A stretch of DNA of 64,000 bases from Acidimicrobiales bacterium (GCA_041394245.1 JAWKIR010000002.1:2882469-2946468); one strand, 5' to 3'; positions 33,591 to 40,769 are shown, numbered from the stretch's first letter. Notes: generated by a model not told the origin, from the letters alone. Numbers and translations: made by a program.

Positions 33591-34733
33591 TCATGAAGCA
33601 AGCGGTCGACGAGCTGCCAGGTCGGCCCGGTTGGCCGCCGCGACGCCGGCGCCGTAGCCCGACCCGTCGAATGTGGCGTGAGACGGGCGCAGGCGCGAGA
33701 GGGAAGGGAAGACCTCGTCCACCATGCGGTCGACCGCAGCCGCGCGGCTGGCGAGGACGGGGAGGAGTGGTCCGTCGGCCGCGGTGGTAGCGGCGGCCCG
33801 CTCGGTGGCCCGTGCGTTCTCCGCGGACAGGCGCTCGTCGATTCGTCCTGCGAATCCGATCAGGAATGAACGCCGAAAGGCGCGCGTCGTCGACTTGCCG
33901 TAGCCGTCGGTGGTCGATCCGTGGCGCAGCATGGCCCGGGACGCCTGAACCAGCAGCGAGGTGAACAGGAGTTCGGTCGCTTCGAGGTCGATGGTGTAGC
34001 CGATGACCGTGGCCAACCCGAGGCCACTGTGGCGAATGGCCGTCGCCCGATTCGACCGCGCGATCACGCTGAGTAGCCCGAACTTCTCACGGTCGTAGGG
34101 CCGCTCGACGGCCAGCCGGATCGCGTCGGGGCCCGTGTGCGGCCCGGAGCCGGCGGCGCTGCGCAACGCGTCGGCGAGCGAGTGATCGGTGATGAGCGCC
34201 TGGGCCTTGGCGGTGAACGCCTCGGCTTCTGCCTCGAACGCACTCGACTCGGCCTTGGCCAGCATGGCGCGCACCTTCCTCAGGATGTCGTGGTCCAACG
34301 CTCCGCCCGTTGCGGGCGACGCATCGCCAACGGAACGTGGCGCCGACGCATCGGCCTCGCCAGGGAGGGGTCCCAGCTGCCGCAGCCCGGGCAGGAAGGC
34401 CAGTCGAGACCACAGTTCGAGTCGGTCGGTACGCCAGCCCCGATGGCGGGACTCCACGGCTTCGTCATCGTCGCCCGCCACATTTCGGACGTGGTTGATC
34501 TGCACCTGCCACCGGGGCGAGAGTCGATCGCCGTAGCCCTGAACCTCGTGTTCGCGCAGGATCAGCGTGGCAGCGAGGCGCAGGGCGGTCGGGGTGAGGT
34601 CATGGTCGACCATCGCCAACAGATCGCCCGGCATCCAGCCGATCTGCCAGGCGTAGGTGATGAGCGCGACGAGGCCGGCATCGAGTTCGTCGGGATCTTC
34701 GGGTGGGCGGTGTGGTGTGAAGTGGTTCGGCAT
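33591..34733 (-). CDS. DUF2786 domain-containing protein
   Basis: A 380-residue soluble protein. DUF2786 is recognisable near residues 150-190 by ILRKVRAMLAKAES, then EAEAFTAKAQALI. The following region has the family-like segment LLFTSLLVQASRAML and a helix with FRRSFLIGFAGRIDERL. The N-terminal 130 residues are unassigned. DUF2786 proteins are common in phage, plasmid and defence contexts and are unexplained biochemically. The ATG at 34733 has a GAGGGT box 6 nt upstream and the shared TGTCAC element ten bases further, placing it under the same control as the membrane-protein array. Confidence 0.75.
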   Translation of the reverse strand: MPNHFTPHRPPEDPDELDAGLVALITYAWQIGWMPGDLLAMVDHDLTPTALRLAATLILREHEVQGYGDRLSPRWQVQINHVRNVAGDDDEAVESRHRGWRTDRLELWSRLAFLPGLRQLGPLPGEADASAPRSVGDASPATGGALDHDILRKVRAMLAKAESSAFEAEAEAFTAKAQALITDHSLADALRSAAGSGPHTGPDAIRLAVERPYDREKFGLLSVIARSNRATAIRHSGLGLATVIGYTIDLEATELLFTSLLVQASRAMLRHGSTTDGYGKSTTRAFRRSFLIGFAGRIDERLSAENARATERAAATTAADGPLLPVLASRAAAVDRMVDEVFPSLSRLRPSHATFDGSGYGAGVAAANRADLAARRPLAS

Positions 34734-34739
34734 GCGTCC

Positions 34740-34761
34740 ACCCTCTCGCGCCGGTGTGACA
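34740..34761 (-). promoter_or_regulatory. Shared promoter motif TGTCAC-N10-GAGGGT
   Basis: TGTCAC (34756-34761), ten bases, GAGGGT (34740-34745) on the minus strand, 6 nt before the DUF2786 ATG. The -10 match is the weakest of the five. Confidence 0.5.
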
Positions 34762-34780
34762 CGGCTGAGCGGCTTCGTCA

Positions 34781-34889
34781 ACTCAGCCGCGTCGCGGGGG
34801 TGACGCGTAGTCGCTGAGCCGTTGCATGACGGCATTGCTCTCGTCGTCGAAGACGCCTCCGTAGACCCCGAGGATCAGCGCCGGGTTCG
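34781..34889 (-). pseudogene. Second copy of the integrase 3' end (truncated integrase remnant)
   Basis: Direct repeat of 30921-31029 (offset 3860 bp). The distal 70 bp are essentially identical, the rest diverged. It encodes about 35 C-terminal residues of a tyrosine recombinase, including the nucleophile motif ILGVYGGVFDDE, to the same stop position. At base 34890 similarity ends abruptly and the promoter of the ParD/zeta module begins. It is best explained as a truncated second integrase gene. Confidence 0.8.
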
Positions 34890-34909
34890 CCGCAACACCG
34901 CCGCGCCGA

Positions 34910-34938
34910 TTGATCCAGCCGTAGCATCCTGCTACAGT
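34910..34938 (+). promoter_or_regulatory. Promoter and operator of the ParD-like/zeta module
   Basis: TTGATC (34910-34915), 17 bases, TACAGT (34933-34938). Inside the spacer GTAGCA-TCC-TGCTAC (34921-34935) is an inverted repeat touching the -10 box, well placed for autorepression by the antitoxin. Confidence 0.6.
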
Positions 34939-34965
34939 CGTATCAGTCCAGTACAGGAGATTCTG

Positions 34966-35343
34966 ATGGCGAAGGGTGCCTCGACCCCCACCCGAGTGAA
35001 CGCGGACGTTGCGGCGGCTGCTGCCGCGGTGGCGCCCGCCGAGAACCGGACGACAGCTGAGCAGATCAACTACTGGGTCAGGCTCGGCATGCAAGTCGAG
35101 CGGGCGGCGTCCGCCACCAGCCGACGTGTGCTGGCCGTCGTCGCCGGTGACGCCCAGTTCTCGACCCTCGACCCGCACGACCGAACAGCCGCCCACGCGT
35201 CGATCGATGCCCGGATGGCGGAGCGTGTGGCCGACCAGCGATTCGGGCCCGCCGCGCGCAAGGCGGGTCGCGTGACGGTGTCGATCGACGACGACGGCGC
35301 ACTCGTCGAGATCGCGCCGGACGGTACTCGTCGGCTCCTGTGA
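34966..35343 (+). CDS. ParD-like antitoxin
   Basis: A 125-residue protein whose N-terminus (STPTRVNADVAAAAAAVA, then RTTAEQINYWVRLGMQVE) matches ParD-like antitoxins with a ribbon-helix-helix fold. The C-terminal 60 residues (FGPAARKAGRVTVSIDDDG) would bind the toxin. AGGAGA six bases before the ATG decides the start. It overlaps the zeta-type kinase gene by 4 bp (GTGA). It is expected to neutralise that toxin and repress the operator at 34921-34935 (inferred from module layout). Confidence 0.75.
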   Translation: MAKGASTPTRVNADVAAAAAAVAPAENRTTAEQINYWVRLGMQVERAASATSRRVLAVVAGDAQFSTLDPHDRTAAHASIDARMAERVADQRFGPAARKAGRVTVSIDDDGALVEIAPDGTRRLL

Positions 35344-35909
35344 GCCGTCTCGATCTGATTGCAGGACCGAACGGCGCAGGAAAGTCCACGCTCTACGAGC
35401 GAGTGATCGCCCCTGACCGGCCTGGTCTGCCCTTCGTCAACGCAGACCGCATCGCACGCGAGCGATTCCCGGGCGCGGAAACAACGGAGGCCTACAAGGC
35501 TGCGGAGATCGCCGCAAAGGCGCGGGAAGCGCTCATCGCCGCCCGCCTCGACTTCTGCACCGAAACCGTGTTCTCGCATGAGTCGAAGGTCGACCTGGTC
35601 GCGAGCGCTTCTTCATCTGGCTACGACGTCGTCTTGCACGTGGTCATGATCCCTCTCCGTCTGTCTGGGCCCCGAGTCGCCGCTCGTGTCGCCAACGGAG
35701 GACACGGCGTACCGGCCGAAAAGCTCGAGACGCGGTACGAGCGCCTCTGGCCGCTTGTCGTGGCCGCAGTGCCGCTGTGCCATCGTGCGGTGTTCTACGA
35801 CAACTCCGCAGACGCGGGCCCGCTCGAGGTCGGCTCCTACCGCTACGGCGTCCCCGACTACGAACCTCGGTGGCCCGCGTGGTCCCCGGATCCAGTCCGA
35901 ACACTCTGA
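35340..35909 (+). CDS. Zeta-toxin-like P-loop kinase
   Basis: A 189-residue protein with an N-terminal Walker A AGPNGAGKST (residues 8-17), then FVNADRIARERFPGAE, the zeta-type substrate-binding Asp/Arg region. ETVFSHESKVDLV follows, as in zeta/PezT kinases that phosphorylate UDP-GlcNAc and block wall synthesis. Later Arg-rich RVANGGHGVPAEKLETRYER matches the family's RVxxGGHxVP motif. The GTG start overlaps the antitoxin stop. Some members of this group are nucleotide kinases with no toxicity, so the toxin role is inferred from context. Confidence 0.8.
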   Translation: MSRLDLIAGPNGAGKSTLYERVIAPDRPGLPFVNADRIARERFPGAETTEAYKAAEIAAKAREALIAARLDFCTETVFSHESKVDLVASASSSGYDVVLHVVMIPLRLSGPRVAARVANGGHGVPAEKLETRYERLWPLVVAAVPLCHRAVFYDNSADAGPLEVGSYRYGVPDYEPRWPAWSPDPVRTL

Positions 35910-36065
35910 GCTCTCCGTACGACGGACTCGTCTCCCGCCGGAGTGAGAGTCGACTGCATCTCGTCGTGAGAAGGGGTCGCATGCGCTTCGGGTTTCCGCG
36001 ACTTCCCAACTCGGCGTGTCACACGCTCTCTCTCGTTTCGGGAATCACTGACGAGAGGAGACGTG
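35910..36065. other. Spacer after the zeta-type gene
   Basis: No gene seen. It contains a TGTCAC at 36017-36022, but no TANNNT ten bases on, and GAGAGGAGA (36053-36061) immediately upstream of the broken small gene. The full gene-poor stretch 35910-36325 holds only that broken gene and the vapB control region. Confidence 0.5.
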
Positions 36066-36273
36066 ATGAAGGTGCTGGTGGCACCTGAAGATTGGTGATC
36101 TCGCCGATGCACTGACCGACTCGCTCGAACGTGGCGGCTGGTTGCAGGGAAGTAGCGAGAACGAAACGGTGGCGATGGTGGGCGAGCTCCTGACGGTGCT
36201 CGTGAACATCACGGAGCCGGCCGAGCCGGGGTCAGTTGTTCGCCGGAATGGCGACCTGGCGTATGTCAGATGA
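36066..36273 (+). pseudogene. Broken small gene, probable frameshift
   Basis: An ATG at 36066 with an ideal AGGAG site opens a frame that stops after ten codons. A second frame from 36085 continues coding-like for 62 residues (KIGDLADALTDSLERGGW, then VAMVGELLTVLVNIT) to 36273 without a start of its own. Removing one G near 36080 would fuse them into a 68-residue acidic protein. Family unknown. It could be a decayed gene or a consensus error. Confidence 0.4.
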
Positions 36274-36286
36274 GGTGTACACCTCA
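36271..36286. promoter_or_regulatory. 16-bp perfect palindrome, candidate VapBC operator
   Basis: TGAGGTGTACACCTCA is a perfect palindrome followed by a half-site AGGTGTTC. It lies 27 bp before the vapB -10 box. VapBC complexes repress such palindromes, so it is a good operator candidate. Confidence 0.55.
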
Positions 36287-36312
36287 TAGGTGTTCTACGT
36301 GTAAGAAGCGTG

Positions 36313-36318
36313 TAGTCT
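36313..36318 (+). promoter_or_regulatory. -10 box (TAGTCT) of vapBC, leaderless
   Basis: TAGTCT lies 7 nt before the vapB ATG at 36326; no ribosome site is present. Confidence 0.5.
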
Positions 36319-36325
36319 CTGAACT

Positions 36326-36520
36326 ATGGCTCGAACCAACATCGAGATCGACGACGAAACGCTCGACGTCGTGATGCGGCGCTACGGCATCCACACCAAG
36401 ACCGAGGCGGTCGATCTTGCGTTACGGCGGCTCGCCGGTGAACCCATGACGATCGCTGAAGCCTTGGAGATGCGCGGTGCCCGTGCGATCAGCGACGTGC
36501 CGGCTGATACCGGTCCATGA
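36326..36520 (+). CDS. vapB: VapB-type antitoxin
   Basis: A 64-residue antitoxin of the VapB group with an Arc/MetJ-like N-terminus (ARTNIEIDDETLDVVMRRYG, then KTEAVDLALRRLAG) for DNA binding and operator repression. A short C-terminal tail (EALEMRGARAI) wraps the toxin's active site in known complexes. The stop overlaps the vapC start by ATGA. A 16-bp palindrome lies upstream. Classification is from motif and gene order. Confidence 0.87.
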   Translation: MARTNIEIDDETLDVVMRRYGIHTKTEAVDLALRRLAGEPMTIAEALEMRGARAISDVPADTGP

Positions 36521-36912
36521 TCCTCGCCGATACTTCGGCATGGGTTGAGTTCGACCGTGCCACCGGCTCTGGCGCCGACGAGCGCCTCGCCGGATTGATC
36601 GAAGCAGGCGGCGGCGACCTTGCCGTCACCGAACCCGTCATGATGGAGGTGCTCGCAGGTGCACGGACCGACCAGCGCAGCAACGAGCTTCGCCGGCTCC
36701 TGACATCATTTCGATGGATCGCCGCCGACCCCGTCGCCGATTTCGAAGGTGCGGCACTGCTCTACCGACAGTGTCGATCTGCCGGCGTCACTCCGCGAGG
36801 TCTCATCGACTGCATGATTGCCACGATCTCGCTGCGATCCGGAGCAGAACTCTTGGCGGTCGACGGCGACTTCGCCGCGATCGCGGAAGTCGTTCCTCTG
36901 CGCCTCGCCTAG
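36517..36912 (+). CDS. vapC: VapC-type PIN-domain ribonuclease toxin
   Basis: A 131-residue PIN-domain toxin that cleaves RNA (often tRNA or rRNA) with Mg/Mn. The acidic active site is complete: Asp5 in ILADTSAW, Glu44 in EPVMMEVLAG, Asp98 in GLIDCMIA and Asp116 in AVDGDF. Length is typical. It is translationally coupled to vapB by an ATGA overlap. All catalytic residues are intact, so the module is probably functional. Confidence 0.92.
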   Translation: MILADTSAWVEFDRATGSGADERLAGLIEAGGGDLAVTEPVMMEVLAGARTDQRSNELRRLLTSFRWIAADPVADFEGAALLYRQCRSAGVTPRGLIDCMIATISLRSGAELLAVDGDFAAIAEVVPLRLA

Positions 36913-37041
36913 CGCGGGCGGGGTATGAGCCCACGCCGGCGGTGACCGCGGCGTCCCGTCCGGACCGGGCATGTTCATCATGGCGGTCATACCCCCTTGG
37001 ACAAGGATGGACTCAGTCAGCCACTCGACCAAGGAGCTATC

Positions 37042-37239
37042 GTGAACGCTGTGCCTGAAGGCAAGATCTGGACCACAGATGAACTCCTGGCGATGACGCC
37101 GAACGAACGCCACGGCGTTGTCAACGCTGGCATCGTGACGGACGTGCACGCGGTCCCGCCGGACCTTCTCGAGCGTGCGCGCTCCGACATACGCGCCCAC
37201 ATCGCCGACGACGAGGCAGCGACTACCACCGAGCCGTGA
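37042..37239 (+). CDS. Small antitoxin-like protein
   Basis: A 65-residue protein starting at GTG 37042 after AAGGAG. It contains WTTDELLAMTPNERHGVVNAG, then IVTDVHAVPPDLLERARSDIR, a pattern I associate with small actinobacterial proteins of suspected antitoxin type but cannot name. The stop overlaps the next gene's GTG by 4 bp. The position right after two toxin-antitoxin modules supports, but does not prove, the same kind of role. Confidence 0.55.
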   Translation: MNAVPEGKIWTTDELLAMTPNERHGVVNAGIVTDVHAVPPDLLERARSDIRAHIADDEAATTTEP

Positions 37240-37547
37240 ACACGCGGCGGCCGGTCAAGGTCGACGAGCGCTTCCTCGAACTTCTCGACACCCAACTCGG
37301 CAGTGAAGGCGGCCCGAACGGCGAGCCCTCGGCGACGGACTTCCTGCTCGTCGAGCTGCCGCCGATCGCGGAGCGGTTTGCCACCGCGTTCCATGAACTG
37401 ATGACGCCCATTGCCGATCGCCCGGACTATCGGTCGGTCCTGAGTGTCGGCACCCTTGTTCCACGGGTCCTCGAAACCGGTGTCGTCGAAGCCGACGGCG
37501 CGGTCAATCGCATCAGCATCCGCATCGACATGGAGGCCGGGTGGTGA
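37236..37547 (+). CDS. Unknown 103-residue protein, partner of the antitoxin-like gene
   Basis: Not recognised. The sequence is acidic at the C-terminus and has ATDFLLVELPPIAERFATAFHE, then VLSVGTLVPRVLETGVVEADG. No nuclease or kinase motif is evident. It starts at GTG 37236 inside the upstream stop (GTGA), the overlap typical of toxin-antitoxin pairs. It might be a toxin of an undescribed family or simply a co-expressed protein. Confidence 0.5.
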   Translation: MNTRRPVKVDERFLELLDTQLGSEGGPNGEPSATDFLLVELPPIAERFATAFHELMTPIADRPDYRSVLSVGTLVPRVLETGVVEADGAVNRISIRIDMEAGW

Positions 37548-37726
37548 GATCACCCAACCTTCTCGTCGGTTGACGAATCCGAGTATCGGACCGGTTCTTC
37601 TCCTCAGAACGAGTCGCGCGGCCGGTTCATAGAGAGTAGTCTCGGGCGCTCCGATCCCGACGGCATGGGAGCGGTCAGGGGAACTGCGCCCGGAGAAACC
37701 GTCCCGTCCGCGCCGTGGAGGATCCC

Positions 37727-37732
37727 TAGGCT
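37727..37732 (+). promoter_or_regulatory. -10 box (TAGGCT), leaderless
   Basis: TAGGCT lies 6 nt before the ATG at 37739; no ribosome site is seen. Marks the start of the defence island. Confidence 0.45.
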
Positions 37733-37738
37733 GCGAGA

Positions 37739-39391
37739 ATGGCAGCCGACCACGAACAGATAGGCGATGAGGTCACCGAGGGCGTTCTGCGCGGCTACTT
37801 CAAGACGGGCAAGCGATTCGTGCCTCCGATCATGGCGTTGCCGGGTGCTATCTCTTCGGACTGGGTGAAGTCGAGCCTGCCTGATCTCTTGTGGCCGATC
37901 CTGTTGGTGTCGCAGTTCGGTGACCGGGGCTCTGTCATGTTTGCGATGGCGCAGCGGGCCGTCATCGAGGCTGTGGGCACGGACACGTTGGAGACCGAAG
38001 GCATCGATCTCGACGGTCGCCTCACCAGCCTCGAGCGGGCGTCAGACTACCGCGACGTCGTCGCCGCTGCGGTTATGGCTCAGCCTGAGGCCTACGAGCT
38101 GTTCGATCCTCTGGTTCTCGGAGTCATGGCCGCCTACGGCGATGCTCTGCCCGGTGCCTGGCTGTTTGAACGAGCGCTCGAGCTGCAACCCGGTCTGAGT
38201 ATCGAGGAGTCGCTTGACCTCCTTGCGTCTGCCGTCTTGCGTGTCATCGAGGATCGACATCTGAACGCCCTTGCCAAGGCGGCGCCCTTCGGATGGGCCA
38301 TGCAGATGGGCAAGATGCGATTCCCGTCCGACCTTCCTGCTGTGGACTCTCTTGTGGGCTATCCCGGGGTGCCTGAGAACGTGGACGAGGCCGACGCCTT
38401 CATCCTTTCAACGTTCCTGGCGATGAACATGATGGTCCCGGAACAGACTCAGCGGGCGCGTGACGACTGGTGTCGCATGTTCTGGAATCTCAACTGGGCT
38501 CTCACGCCGTGTATCCCAGCAGAGGTTGCCGCTGCGGAAGACCCCGAAGACTCCGCCGAAACGCGTCGAGGTGGGGGCCAAGCCGCTCCTCGGAACGTGG
38601 CAAGTGACCCGAGCGGCGCCAGCCCGCTCGCAGAAGGGGCTGCGGGCGAGAACGACCTGGAAGAGGCCTCGCCATTGGACGTCGCGGCTTCGATGTACGA
38701 GGAGTTTATGGAGAAGATCCTCGCTCGTGACGCGCAAGTCGACTTGTACTCGCCGGCCAAGTTCGAGGTCCTATCGGGGCTTGTCGCCCGCGCATTCCAC
38801 TCCGTCGTCGGGCTTCTACGCGCTCCGCACCTATGGACGGGGGAGCAAGCGTCCGGGGTACTGCGGTCGTTCCGGGAGTCCCGCATACACATCGCGTGGA
38901 TGTTGAAGAACGAGGAGGGGGGTTCGTTCGATCGCTACCAGGACTACGGTCTGGGCAAGCGCAGGTTGTACGAACAGGTTCTCAAGGGCCTTGTGCCGGA
39001 TGACGAGGAAGCTCCTCCTGACCTTCAGACGCTCATCGAGACAATCGAGAGGCAGACCGGCGGCGATCACGGAGCGATGTTCCAGACGGTATCCGTCGAG
39101 GCCACCTTCTCTGGCAAGAACCTGAGGGCGATGGCCGCAGAGGTGGGTCTCGCCGACGAGTACCGAGCCGTCTATCAGCGGGAGAGCGGTGTGACGCACG
39201 CCGAGTGGTGGGCGTTGGAGGACTACGCAATGCAGCGGTGCCTTAACCCGCTACATCGGTTCCACTGGCTGCCTACGTTCAGTGCGGCCGCCGCCCCGAC
39301 CAGAGGGTTCCCAGTCGTCCTCCTGGATGCGTTCGAAGAACTCGTCGCGCTGGCAGCCGAAGGGCTCTCGCGCACCGAGGGACCGGAGTAG
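37739..39391 (+). CDS. DUF5677-like protein of unknown function
   Basis: A 550-residue soluble, helical protein. The last 220 residues resemble DUF5677 (helical, with conserved Arg/Glu in SFRESRIHIAWMLKN, then DYGLGKRRLYE and RESGVTHAEWWALE). The first 260 residues are unassigned. An Ala/Glu-rich linker lies near residues 265-310. No catalytic motif is obvious. It sits at the left edge of the defence island with its own predicted promoter, 236 bp before the SLATT gene. A defence role is guilt by association. Codon usage looks less GC-biased at third positions than in the metabolic genes to the left (by eye). Confidence 0.6.
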   Translation: MAADHEQIGDEVTEGVLRGYFKTGKRFVPPIMALPGAISSDWVKSSLPDLLWPILLVSQFGDRGSVMFAMAQRAVIEAVGTDTLETEGIDLDGRLTSLERASDYRDVVAAAVMAQPEAYELFDPLVLGVMAAYGDALPGAWLFERALELQPGLSIEESLDLLASAVLRVIEDRHLNALAKAAPFGWAMQMGKMRFPSDLPAVDSLVGYPGVPENVDEADAFILSTFLAMNMMVPEQTQRARDDWCRMFWNLNWALTPCIPAEVAAAEDPEDSAETRRGGGQAAPRNVASDPSGASPLAEGAAGENDLEEASPLDVAASMYEEFMEKILARDAQVDLYSPAKFEVLSGLVARAFHSVVGLLRAPHLWTGEQASGVLRSFRESRIHIAWMLKNEEGGSFDRYQDYGLGKRRLYEQVLKGLVPDDEEAPPDLQTLIETIERQTGGDHGAMFQTVSVEATFSGKNLRAMAAEVGLADEYRAVYQRESGVTHAEWWALEDYAMQRCLNPLHRFHWLPTFSAAAAPTRGFPVVLLDAFEELVALAAEGLSRTEGPE

Positions 39392-39627
39392 CTGTTCCCG
39401 AACAGGGCGGGGTGGTTTCCCCATCTCATGGACCCCTGCTCGTTGCGGTCCCTGACTCGTCCAGAGCTCGTCAAGGAAGCTCTTCACCTCCAAGGTGGTT
39501 GCGGTCGGCCGGCGCCGGCGGAACCTGGGGGGCAAGCGGCCCTGTAACGATCTGCGGCGCAAGGTTGGGTATCGATTACGGTTGGCTGGCCGGCGGCGGG
39601 TCAGAGCCGGTCGGAGGGAGGCGCGAA

Positions 39628-40122
39628 ATGGCTCGATCCAATCGGCATGGCGGTCCCGCGGACTCGGCATGGGAGGAGTGCCTAGAGGTCACCGCGTCGA
39701 TCGAGCGTAAGGCCGGGAAGAACAAACGACGGGCGCGAGTGGTGACCCTAGTGATGATCGGATCCACCGCCATGATCCCGGTTGTTCTTGCCTACGCGAG
39801 CAGTGACTTCTGGCAAAGGCTGGTCCCATCAGTGCTGGCTGCGGTCTCGGTCGTTGCGGGGACATGGGCACAGTTCGAGAAGCCTCACGAGCGGTGGGTC
39901 CTCTATCGCCGTTACCACAGGATTCTTCAGGGTGAACAGAATCGGTACAAGTACCGCTTGGATGCCTATGCAGCGGAAGCTGACGACGAGAGTAACAAGC
40001 GGCTGGCGGCGAGGCTCGTGGAGCTGCAGCTGCAGCTTCACCGAGAATGGGAGGGACTCGTGCCCGCAACGGATGAACTCGGCGGGGTTCAGACCAGCCC
40101 TGGGAGTTCGCATGGCACCTGA
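39628..40122 (+). CDS. SLATT-domain (DUF4231-like) two-TM membrane protein
   Basis: A 164-residue protein with a basic N-terminal helix (ERKAGKNKRRARVV). TM1 (LVMIGSTAMIPVVLAYA) and TM2 (RLVPSVLAAVSVVAGTWAQF) follow, then a cytoplasmic helix starting HERWVLYRRYHRILQGE with NRYKYRLDAY. This is the SLATT layout: two TMs plus a W-x2-YR...E...Y helix. SLATT proteins are predicted membrane effectors of nucleotide-signalled conflict systems (family knowledge). GGAGGGAGG six bases before the ATG fixes the start. The gene overlaps the GTP cyclohydrolase II homologue by 11 bp, so the two are almost certainly one unit. TM boundaries are by eye. Confidence 0.78.
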   Translation: MARSNRHGGPADSAWEECLEVTASIERKAGKNKRRARVVTLVMIGSTAMIPVVLAYASSDFWQRLVPSVLAAVSVVAGTWAQFEKPHERWVLYRRYHRILQGEQNRYKYRLDAYAAEADDESNKRLAARLVELQLQLHREWEGLVPATDELGGVQTSPGSSHGT

Positions 40123-40717
40123 TCTTTTTGACCATGCCAGCTCGCCTCTCAAGTCGGTGTTCGGGTCAGCGGTTCTTCATTGTTTCTCGTTCGGTGAGCA
40201 TGAAGAGGACAACGTCCTGGTCATCGACTGTTTGGACAGAAGTGGCCAGGACTGGCCACCGGTGCGTGTTCAAAGTGCGTGCTACACCGCTGAGATCTTT
40301 AGGAGCACCGACTGTGACTGCCACGGGCAGCTCGCCGCCAGTCTGAGGCGCGTCCACGCCGAGGGTGGGCTTCTGGTCTACATGATTGCCGATGGACGCG
40401 GAGCCGGCCTCCTCACCAAGGTCAGAGGCCTCTCCTTGGGCGCAACGGAGGGATTGGATACCTATGACGCATACGAGCGGCTTGGTGTCGATTCGGACCC
40501 CCGCGACTACTCCCGCGTAGTTGAGGTTCTGCGCTACCTCTGTGTGACGAGGTTGACTCTGTTGACCAACAACCCCCGTAAGGTCGCGGGGCTTGAGAGC
40601 GGTGGAATTGCGGTGCAGCAAGAGGCAATTCTGATCGAGCCGACCGAAGACTCGTTGCCGTACCTGCTGACAAAGCAAGAGAAGATGGGCCACGAGCTTG
40701 GTCTTTCTGACCACTGA
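40112..40717 (+). CDS. GTP cyclohydrolase II (RibA)-like enzyme coupled to SLATT protein
   Basis: A 201-residue full-length homologue of RibA, which opens GTP to a diaminopyrimidine, formate and pyrophosphate. Zinc ligands Cys57, Cys68 and Cys70 (SACYTAEIFRSTDCDC) keep RibA spacing. Tyr90, Arg96 (IADGRGAGL) and Arg131 (DPRDY) match catalytic positions. LLTNNPRKVAGL and the end TKQEKMGHEL are conserved. The first 45 residues are divergent, and the usual QEGRG is ADGRG. No other riboflavin gene is nearby. The ATG lies inside the SLATT gene with GGGAG six bases upstream. I infer a nucleotide-derived signal maker or nucleotide depleter acting with the membrane protein. A stray riboflavin paralogue is the alternative. 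Confidence 0.85.
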   Translation: MAPDLFDHASSPLKSVFGSAVLHCFSFGEHEEDNVLVIDCLDRSGQDWPPVRVQSACYTAEIFRSTDCDCHGQLAASLRRVHAEGGLLVYMIADGRGAGLLTKVRGLSLGATEGLDTYDAYERLGVDSDPRDYSRVVEVLRYLCVTRLTLLTNNPRKVAGLESGGIAVQQEAILIEPTEDSLPYLLTKQEKMGHELGLSDH

Positions 40718-40769
40718 CCGAGCGACGAGCGGTGAGGGGAGGTCACGCCCGTGCTGTACTGGCGCCACG

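Noticed and set aside
30921..34889. The two 109-bp copies as attL/attR of an integrated element
   Set aside because: They lie inside integrase coding sequence with graded divergence, and there is no tRNA or core site; a truncated second integrase explains them better.
36017..36022. TGTCAC upstream of the broken small gene, as a sixth copy of the shared promoter motif
   Set aside because: The bases ten positions downstream read TCGTTT and do not fit TANNNT, and the strand is opposite to the other five.
40112..40717. The RibA-like gene as part of a riboflavin operon
   Set aside because: No ribD, ribE or ribH gene or FMN-riboswitch-like leader is present nearby, and it overlaps a SLATT gene.
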